Shown: positions 8,499 to 12,944 of the stretch, one piece after another
Layout: each line of letters opens with the position of its first letter
How positions within the stretch are numbered: position 1 is the stretch's first letter
Notes under the pieces: model-generated
The model's database searches: none
What the model saw: only the letters and a program-made list of their open reading frames with translations
Told to the model about the DNA's origin: nothing
Made by a program: the position numbers and the translations under genes
NCBI GenBank assembly: GCA_013817115.1
Contig: JACDDG010000024.1
Location: forward strand, 1-12,944
Source: Parachlamydiaceae bacterium
Lineage (GTDB): Bacteria > Chlamydiota > Chlamydiia > Chlamydiales > Parachlamydiaceae
Reading direction: 5' to 3'
DNA length: 12,944 nt

Positions 8499-8569
8499 TT
8501 TACTCTAGAGTAAAAGCAAAATGTTCTGTGAAAATAAATTTCTTATTCTGAACCCGAAGTGCTGCACTT
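8499..8569. promoter_or_regulatory. Two short perfect palindromes before the lipase-like gene
   Basis: TTTACTCTAGAGTAAA (8499-8514) is a perfect 16-bp palindrome, and AAGTGC-T-GCACTT (8557-8569) is a second perfect dyad. Both have the size of dimeric repressor operators. They lie 100-170 bases upstream of the gene at 8670, with no convincing promoter visible between. The rest of 8403-8669 is AT-rich and holds nothing I recognise. Confidence 0.3.
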
Positions 8570-8669
8570 TTTGAGAAGTTTCATAATTTTATCGACTTAT
8601 ATCTTATTTCATGCAATAATAAATTAATGAACTTTTTATTAATTACTAATATTAAACTTAGGCGGTCAT

Positions 8670-9545
8670 ATGGATCTTGGAAGTACAACAAACTATCTAT
8701 CAGGCAAAATACTCCTTAACCCTCGCGATGCAGAATTCTACATCACGTATGTTGCTGCGACAATTACTACGCATACATCTGATCCAAAATGGGCGGAAGC
8801 TGTTGGTTACAAAGTTCTAAAGCCGGATGATTTGATGGAAATTGGCAACTTAGTTGGATTAGATGCTCGAGAAAATTGTTTTTTTGACCTGGAGTCTTCT
8901 CTTAAAATTGTATTATTGGTCAAAGAAAAGTCGTTGTTTATTACATTCGGAGCAAAAGATTCCTTTTACAGTGAAGTAGAAGATGATCAAAAAACGTTTA
9001 CTGGTTTGCGTCAGCTCCAGCAGATTGCAAGTAATATTACCGGAGGTGTCCCTCTTGCTTATAGGAAAGCGGCTGATTTTGTTGCCCGATTAAAAGCTTG
9101 GGAACATTTCCATAAATTTAAATTAGAATGCGTTGCCCAATCATTTGGCGGCTCAATCGCACAATATGTTGGCTTAAAATACGAGCTACCGACAGTTATC
9201 TTTTGTTCTCTGGCTGTAGGTGTAGGACTTCAGCAAGATTTAGGAAATGAAGCGCTATTAAAGGCGAATCAAATATTGACTCATATTGCAGTAGCCGGCG
9301 ATTTTATAAGCGACAGCTCATTTTTCAACACTGTAGAAAAAATACTCAGCACATTTTCCATTAAAACCCCTGCCAATTTTGGCATAGGAAAGATTATACC
9401 ATCAGCATATCCCCACGACGACGTACGCACTCATGGCTACGTATTGGGGAGCTTTTTAAAGCACGCCGGCCTTGAGGACGCCTCCACGCCTGAAGAACTT
9501 CAAAAAATCCTTCAAAATCAAGAGCTTTCAAAAAATCAACATTAG
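8670..9545 (+). CDS. Lipase-like alpha/beta hydrolase (class 3 lipase type)
   Basis: A 291-residue protein that reads as a divergent class 3 lipase-like alpha/beta hydrolase. LLVKEKSLFITFGAKDS (82-98) matches the strand that in lipases ends in FRGT and forms the oxyanion hole. LECVAQSFGGSIAQYVGLKY (152-171) is the nucleophile elbow and helix, with serine 158. HIAVAGDFISDS (205-216) supplies a plausible aspartate 211, and DVRTHGYV (251-258) a histidine 255. The elbow is A-Q-S-F-G where G-x-S-x-G is usual, and the FRGT glycine-arginine is changed to GA. No signal peptide is visible. The start has only a weak AGG upstream. It stands alone between yidD and glgX. A secreted effector acting on host lipids or esters is possible but unproven; loss of activity cannot be excluded. 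Confidence 0.72.
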   Translation: MDLGSTTNYLSGKILLNPRDAEFYITYVAATITTHTSDPKWAEAVGYKVLKPDDLMEIGNLVGLDARENCFFDLESSLKIVLLVKEKSLFITFGAKDSFYSEVEDDQKTFTGLRQLQQIASNITGGVPLAYRKAADFVARLKAWEHFHKFKLECVAQSFGGSIAQYVGLKYELPTVIFCSLAVGVGLQQDLGNEALLKANQILTHIAVAGDFISDSSFFNTVEKILSTFSIKTPANFGIGKIIPSAYPHDDVRTHGYVLGSFLKHAGLEDASTPEELQKILQNQELSKNQH

Positions 9546-9658
9546 TCCCTTGAGGTGACTAATGCTCATAAATAATCAATGCAGAATAAAATCGTGAACT
9601 TTCACGTCACGATTTTATCTCCACTCAATGAGCAATAACAAACATCTATGCTTATTGC
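9541..9658. repeat. Run of hairpins after the lipase-like gene
   Basis: Several inverted repeats follow one another. ATTAGTC (9541-9547) pairs with GACTAAT (9557-9563) and spans the gene's stop codon. ATAAAATCGTGA (9586-9597) pairs perfectly with 9607-9618 around a 9-base loop; TGCTCAT (9563-9569) and ATGAGCA (9628-9634) enclose it. GCAATAA (9632-9638) pairs with TTATTGC (9652-9658). None has a good T-run on the plus strand, so simple rho-independent termination is only partly convincing. Confidence 0.6.
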
Positions 9659-9994
9659 AAATTAAAGATTCATTAAAAAAAAGCTTTCTAAGTCGGGCTG
9701 GTTAAAAATACAGGCTTCAGAAACCACATGAACTTCTTCTTTTATTTCTATAAAACAAATTATTATAATTCTTTTCATATTTCTCAAAATTTTAACAGAT
9801 TTTGGGGCATATTTGTGGCCGCATAACGTGACAAACATGATTGTGGAGGCCGAAGTCATTCGAAATGAACTATAGTCGCAACAAATAAAAACAAAATCAA
9901 GCGAAATTAACAGAATATTTGTCATTTCTTTGCGCAAAATAAGCATATTATTTCCATGCTCGCCTATTAACATTCCATATTTTAATTATTATAA
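9659..9994. other. AT-rich intergenic stretch, no supported gene
   Basis: A minus-strand frame of 103 codons (9973 down to 9662) is open, with a hydrophobic N-terminal half, but it has no proper ribosome binding site and low-complexity composition, so I do not call it a gene. A more GC-balanced island at about 9806-9865 stands out against AT-rich flanks; a plus-strand frame across it (ending at the stop near 9873) is also open for some 40 codons. This could be a worn fragment of a former gene. Confidence 0.4.
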
Positions 9995-10023
9995 TTGACT
10001 TATTAAAAAAATAAAAGTATAAT
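9995..10023 (+). promoter_or_regulatory. Near-consensus promoter of glgX
   Basis: TTGACT at 9995-10000, exactly 17 bases, then a perfect TATAAT at 10018-10023. Transcription should start near 10030, about 26 bases before the glgX ATG. The surroundings are extremely AT-rich, so several other weak -10 matches exist, but this pair is by far the best. Confidence 0.8.
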
Positions 10024-10055
10024 AAATTATAATAATCTTAAAAAGAGGTACTATA

Positions 10056-12179
10056 ATGAGTGTTCTAGTTAGAAGTTCTATTAATAATAATTTGCAATGC
10101 GATCAATTTTCACCGCGATGTGAAGCTAATTCCATGCTCCGTTTGTCCACTTCCTCCTCCAAAATACCCAAATTTGTTGCCACGATCTTCCAAGGAAATC
10201 CCAAACAGTTGGGTGCAAATCCTACACAACTAGATGAAATAAATTTTGCCATTCATTCGACTTCTAAAGAAATGGAATTATACATTTACGATGATATAAA
10301 TGTTAAACCAATTTTTACTTACGGACTCGATGAAACAATCCATAAAACAGCAGATGTTTGGCACGTCCTCGTCAAAGGGCTGCCAAATAATAAGCCTCTC
10401 TTTTACAGCTATCGCAATGAAAGAACAGGGGGAGACATACTCGACCCTTACGCAAAAGGAGTTATAAGTCGCCAAAAATATGGGATCGGCGATAGAGATC
10501 CTTCCGATTACTCATATCGTCCCATTGGAGCAATCGTGACAATCGTGGGAAGAGCAAACAGTGAATTTGATTGGGAAAACGATGCCCCTTTGAACTTAGC
10601 TAAAAAAAATCTTATTATCTACGAGATGCATGTGCGAGGGTTTACCAAACACCCTTCAAGTCAGTCTAAAGCAGGAGGAACTTTCTCAGGCATTGTTGAG
10701 AAAAGCAAAATCGAGCATCTTAAATCGATAGGCATCAACGCTGTCGAACTTCAGCCCATCCATGAATTCAATGAAATGAATTATGGGGATAGCTGGGGCT
10801 ATAATAGCATCAATTTTTTTTCACCGATGAATCGGTATAGCCACAGTTGCAATCCCCAGGATGTCATCAATGAATTTAAATATATGGTCAGAGAGTTGCA
10901 CAAAAATGGTATTGAAGTCATCCTGGATGTCGTTTTCAATCACACTGGAGAGGGCAATAAAGACGGACCAATTCATTCATTTAAGGCTCTTGATGAGAAC
11001 GCATACTATATAATCAACTCCGATGGCTATCATGTTAACACAAGCGGAGTTGGAAATACTTTGAACTGTAACCATCCCGTTACGCATCAAATGATTATTG
11101 ATTCACTGAAATATTGGGTGGAAGAGATGCATGTCGATGGTTTCCGCTTTGATCTGGCCTCTGTATTTAATCGCGACGGAAATAGCTCCATAATCAACAA
11201 TAGTCCTTTATTGGACGCTATAATCAGTGAACCCACCTTGACGAACGTTAAATTAATTGCTGAACCTTGGGACCCGGAGGTGCAACAAAATGGAGTTTTT
11301 GTCGCCCATGACCCCCGATGGCAGGAATGGAACAATCAGTATCGAAATGCCGCACGTCGTTTTATAAAAGGTGATGTCTCAGCAAAAGGGATATTTGCAA
11401 ATGCCTTATGCGGATCCAGCTCCATGTTTAAAAACCAAAGTGGTTCACCAATCAACAGTATAAATTTTATTACTGCTCATGACGGATTTACACTTAAGGA
11501 TTTGGTTACTTTTAATTATAAACACAACGAAAACAACGAAAATGAAAATACAGATGGTGAAAACGAAAACTACAGTTGGAACTGTGGTATTGAAGGCAAT
11601 ACTAACGATACTGCCACCCTTAAACTCCGTGCTCAGCAGATGAAAAACCTTCATTTAGCACTAATGACATCTACTGGTACCCCAATGGTATTGATGGGAG
11701 ACGAATATGGGCACACGAAACATGGAAATAACAACACCTACAAGCAAGAAGCTTTAAACCAATTTAAATGGAACCAGCTATCAGAAAATAAAGGTTTCAG
11801 TCGATTTTTTGGATTGATGAATCTGTATAGATCTTCACATGAAATTTTAAGAAAAGAGCACTTTCTTGAGGAACGCGATATCGACTGGCATGGTCAAATC
11901 CCATATTCCCCAAACTGGGAAGAACCCCTGCTGGCCTTTACACTCAAAGGAGAAGATCAATCAGAACAATTGACATTAGCATTTAACCCAAGTGATAAAA
12001 CTGTAACATTTACTTTGCCCCCAGCTCCTGAAGGGAAAAACTGGCATGTAGTCGTAAATACTTCACAGCTTACACCGTTGGATTTTTTGGAGAGTGAACA
12101 GACTCTACTGTTGGAATTCCCGACCTTTGACATACTTCCTTATTCTTCAATCCTTTTAGAGGCTAAAAAAAATAGATAA
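10056..12179 (+). CDS. glgX: Glycogen debranching enzyme, GlgX/isoamylase type (GH13)
   Basis: Hydrolyses alpha-1,6 branches of glycogen limit dextrin. The 707-residue protein has an N-terminal CBM48-like beta domain (about 40-165), then the GH13 barrel. Conserved regions are clear: DVVFNHT (291-297), GFRFD with nucleophile D366, IAEPWD with acid/base E403, and TAHDGFTL with D476. The segment from KHNENNENENTDGENENYSWNCG is the GlgX/isoamylase-specific loop, here enriched in Asn and Glu. A C-terminal beta domain ends the protein. Compared with typical GlgX, about 35 extra residues precede the CBM48; they are rich in Ser, Asn and Arg, a composition compatible with a type III secretion signal. 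GAGG at 10045-10048 fits the ATG. The gene is monocistronic with a strong promoter. Chlamydiae are known to keep a full glycogen pathway. Whether this copy is cytoplasmic or secreted is open. Confidence 0.93.
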   Translation: MSVLVRSSINNNLQCDQFSPRCEANSMLRLSTSSSKIPKFVATIFQGNPKQLGANPTQLDEINFAIHSTSKEMELYIYDDINVKPIFTYGLDETIHKTADVWHVLVKGLPNNKPLFYSYRNERTGGDILDPYAKGVISRQKYGIGDRDPSDYSYRPIGAIVTIVGRANSEFDWENDAPLNLAKKNLIIYEMHVRGFTKHPSSQSKAGGTFSGIVEKSKIEHLKSIGINAVELQPIHEFNEMNYGDSWGYNSINFFSPMNRYSHSCNPQDVINEFKYMVRELHKNGIEVILDVVFNHTGEGNKDGPIHSFKALDENAYYIINSDGYHVNTSGVGNTLNCNHPVTHQMIIDSLKYWVEEMHVDGFRFDLASVFNRDGNSSIINNSPLLDAIISEPTLTNVKLIAEPWDPEVQQNGVFVAHDPRWQEWNNQYRNAARRFIKGDVSAKGIFANALCGSSSMFKNQSGSPINSINFITAHDGFTLKDLVTFNYKHNENNENENTDGENENYSWNCGIEGNTNDTATLKLRAQQMKNLHLALMTSTGTPMVLMGDEYGHTKHGNNNTYKQEALNQFKWNQLSENKGFSRFFGLMNLYRSSHEILRKEHFLEERDIDWHGQIPYSPNWEEPLLAFTLKGEDQSEQLTLAFNPSDKTVTFTLPPAPEGKNWHVVVNTSQLTPLDFLESEQTLLLEFPTFDILPYSSILLEAKKNR

Positions 12180-12282
12180 CTAGTTTGGTGAAATAATATT
12201 CTACATACAAGTGTGTAAACAAACAAACTTATTAAATAAAAATTAATGCTTTTTTTAATGTCAGTAGTTTTGGGCTAAATAA

Positions 12283-12301
12283 TGGAGGCATAAAGCCTCT
12301 A
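12283..12301. terminator. Small hairpin downstream of glgX
   Basis: TGGAGGC (12283-12289) pairs with GCCTCTA (12295-12301), including one G-T pair, around a five-base loop. No T-run follows, so it is only a candidate for the end of the glgX transcript. A run of seven T residues at 12250-12256 lies earlier, without a good stem. Confidence 0.3.
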
Positions 12302-12353
12302 TAATTCCCTAAGATACATCCTGAGTTGATTGAAGTGGCTTCCTTGCCTGGCT

Positions 12354-12511
12354 TTATACCGAAGAGCGATCAAATTTTGGATTTTTGGACAATGCCCCGC
12401 GATTAAGCGATCAAAAACAGCCCCATATTATAATATTGGGTCGTTTTTGATCGCTTAATCCCGGGGCTTTCTCAAAGCCAAAAATCCAACATTTGGACGC
12501 ACTCGGTATAA
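12354..12511. repeat. Long palindromic element, copy 2
   Basis: Core arms lie at 12401-12423 and 12438-12460 (two adjacent mismatches), with an AT-rich loop. GCCCCG (12394-12399) pairs with CGGGGC (12462-12467); alternatively GCTTT/AAAGC at 12466-12478 makes a side hairpin on the right, as in copy 1. TTGGATTTTTGG (12477-12488 region, left copy 12377-12388) pairs perfectly with 12478-12489, and imperfect pairing continues out to TTATACCGA (12354-12362) / TCGGTATAA (12503-12511). The TTAA-to-TTAA core (12403-12458) is 56 bp, the same as in copy 1, and 43 of 56 positions are identical. AAAGCCCCGGGATTAA on the minus strand (12470-12455) matches copy 1 at 44-60, so the copies lie in opposite orientation. 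The outer arms are unrelated to those of copy 1. Confidence 0.7.
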
Positions 12512-12516
12512 TTGAC

Positions 12517-12600
12517 ATGCTTATTATTTCCTTATATGAAGAGCTTTTCAAAATTACGGAGCCGATTATCCCCAAAAATGAATGTAGTAAAATAAGAGGA
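12517..12600 (+). pseudogene. Possible N-terminal scrap of an IS5-type transposase
   Basis: The 28 residues from the ATG at 12517 include EELFKITEPIIPKN and end KIRG. They resemble the start of IS5-type DDE transposases, where a segment of the form WxxIEPLLPK is followed by a basic RGR motif. After KIRG the frame no longer looks like a transposase and stops at 12678. It adjoins the right end of palindrome copy 2. The resemblance is short and judged from memory, so it is weak. Confidence 0.25.
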
Positions 12601-12799
12601 GAAGAATGCAATTTCTTCTTTCAGCGGGGATTGCTTAACGGGAAAAAGATGAAATTTAATTCAATTCTAAAATTGTGATATCGTGGGTAACATAGATGTG
12701 TTTCCTTAGATGTTTTTCTTATTCACAAACTGGTGAGCATACTCTAGAAGATTTTTTTTTAAGAAGGCAACTCTAAAAAATTACATACACTTTTTTTTT
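12601..12799. other. AT-rich noncoding stretch
   Basis: No gene, RNA or clear repeat was recognised. Long T-runs occur near 12752-12759 and 12791-12799. It probably is decayed sequence between the palindrome and the minus-strand terminator. Confidence 0.4.
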
Positions 12800-12819
12800 A
12801 AAAAGCAGAAAGTCTGCTT
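12800..12819 (-). terminator. Minus-strand rho-independent terminator
   Basis: AAGCAG (12803-12808) and CTGCTT (12814-12819) form a 6-bp stem with a five-base loop. On the minus strand the stem is followed by TTTTT (plus 12804-12800). It implies a transcript coming from the right edge of the window. Confidence 0.6.
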
Positions 12820-12854
12820 CTCAATAATTTTGGCAGCCTCAGACCACATGATCC

Positions 12855-12944
12855 CTATGCGTAGGCGCAGGATTTCAAATGATACCAAGATGCTGCGATC
12901 AGCGACGAGGTAATAGCCTGAGCTATTGCTGAGGAGCTGAGCGC
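12855..12944 (-). CDS. Possible 3' end of a minus-strand gene cut by the window edge
   Basis: One minus-strand frame is open from the window edge to a TAG at 12857-12855, encoding 29 residues that end SWYHLKSCAYA, 35 bases before the terminator at 12819. A second minus-strand frame is open across the whole segment and through the terminator, which makes it less likely. The segment 12832-12944 is richer in G and C than the DNA to its left and contains a 6-bp hairpin at 12912-12927. The product is not recognisable. The terminator placement is the main support. Confidence 0.22.
   Translation of the reverse strand, partial: ALSSSAIAQAITSSLIAASWYHLKSCAYA

Noticed and set aside
9662..9973. 103-codon minus-strand frame in the gap before glgX
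   Set aside because: AT-driven hydrophobic content, poor start region and no family resemblance. Kept only as a note in the intergenic entry.

Overview
The window looks like a chromosomal segment of an environmental (Parachlamydia-like) chlamydia. This is inference from gene content and style: moderately AT-rich DNA, a chlamydial-type KdsD, an isolated groES-groEL operon with a HrcA/CIRCE-like operator, a GlgX-type glycogen debranching enzyme, a small protein with the two-lobed hydrophobic domain typical of inclusion membrane (Inc) proteins, and intergenic regions full of palindromes and decayed repeats. No tRNA, rRNA or CRISPR array was found. The species cannot be named from the sequence alone.

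Layout. Positions 1-167 are a long palindromic, MITE-like element, followed by a noncoding stretch with GC-rich hairpins up to 537. A plus-strand cluster follows: kdsD (538-1524), a small unrecognised protein (1653-2111) and prfC/RF3 (2144-3736, TTG start), closed by a clear rho-independent terminator at 3747. A lone minus-strand gene (3856-4428) encodes the Inc-like membrane protein. It is divergent from groES-groEL (4645-6668), which has a near-consensus sigma70-type promoter and a degenerate CIRCE just upstream of it. The gap 6669-7104 is a composite inverted repeat, not a gene. Next is a tight three-gene unit (7105-8402): an FmdB-type zinc ribbon protein, a tail-anchored DUF155/RMD1 protein and YidD, the last two overlapping by ATGA. 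A solitary lipase-like alpha/beta hydrolase (8670-9545) follows, then a series of hairpins and about 400 AT-rich bases. glgX (10056-12179) has an almost perfect promoter of its own. The right end (12180-12944) holds a second copy of the palindromic core, a possible transposase scrap, and a minus-strand terminator that suggests a gene entering from beyond the right edge.

How the genes relate. KdsD supplies arabinose 5-phosphate for the Kdo of LPS, RF3 recycles release factors, GroES/EL fold proteins, YidD assists membrane protein insertion and GlgX debranches glycogen. These are mostly core functions. The less ordinary items are the Inc-like protein, the lipase-like protein with an altered nucleophile elbow, GlgX with an N-terminal extension that could carry a secretion signal, and the palindromic elements.

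Most notable signal. The two palindromes, about 12.3 kb apart, share a 56-bp TTAA-to-TTAA core of identical length (43 of 56 positions equal). Three differences are paired changes on opposite arms that keep the stem. The outer arms are unrelated in sequence yet palindromic in each copy. This suggests a dispersed family of structured elements kept as hairpins, or made symmetric by arm-to-arm copying. I do not see a complete novel defence or effector system.
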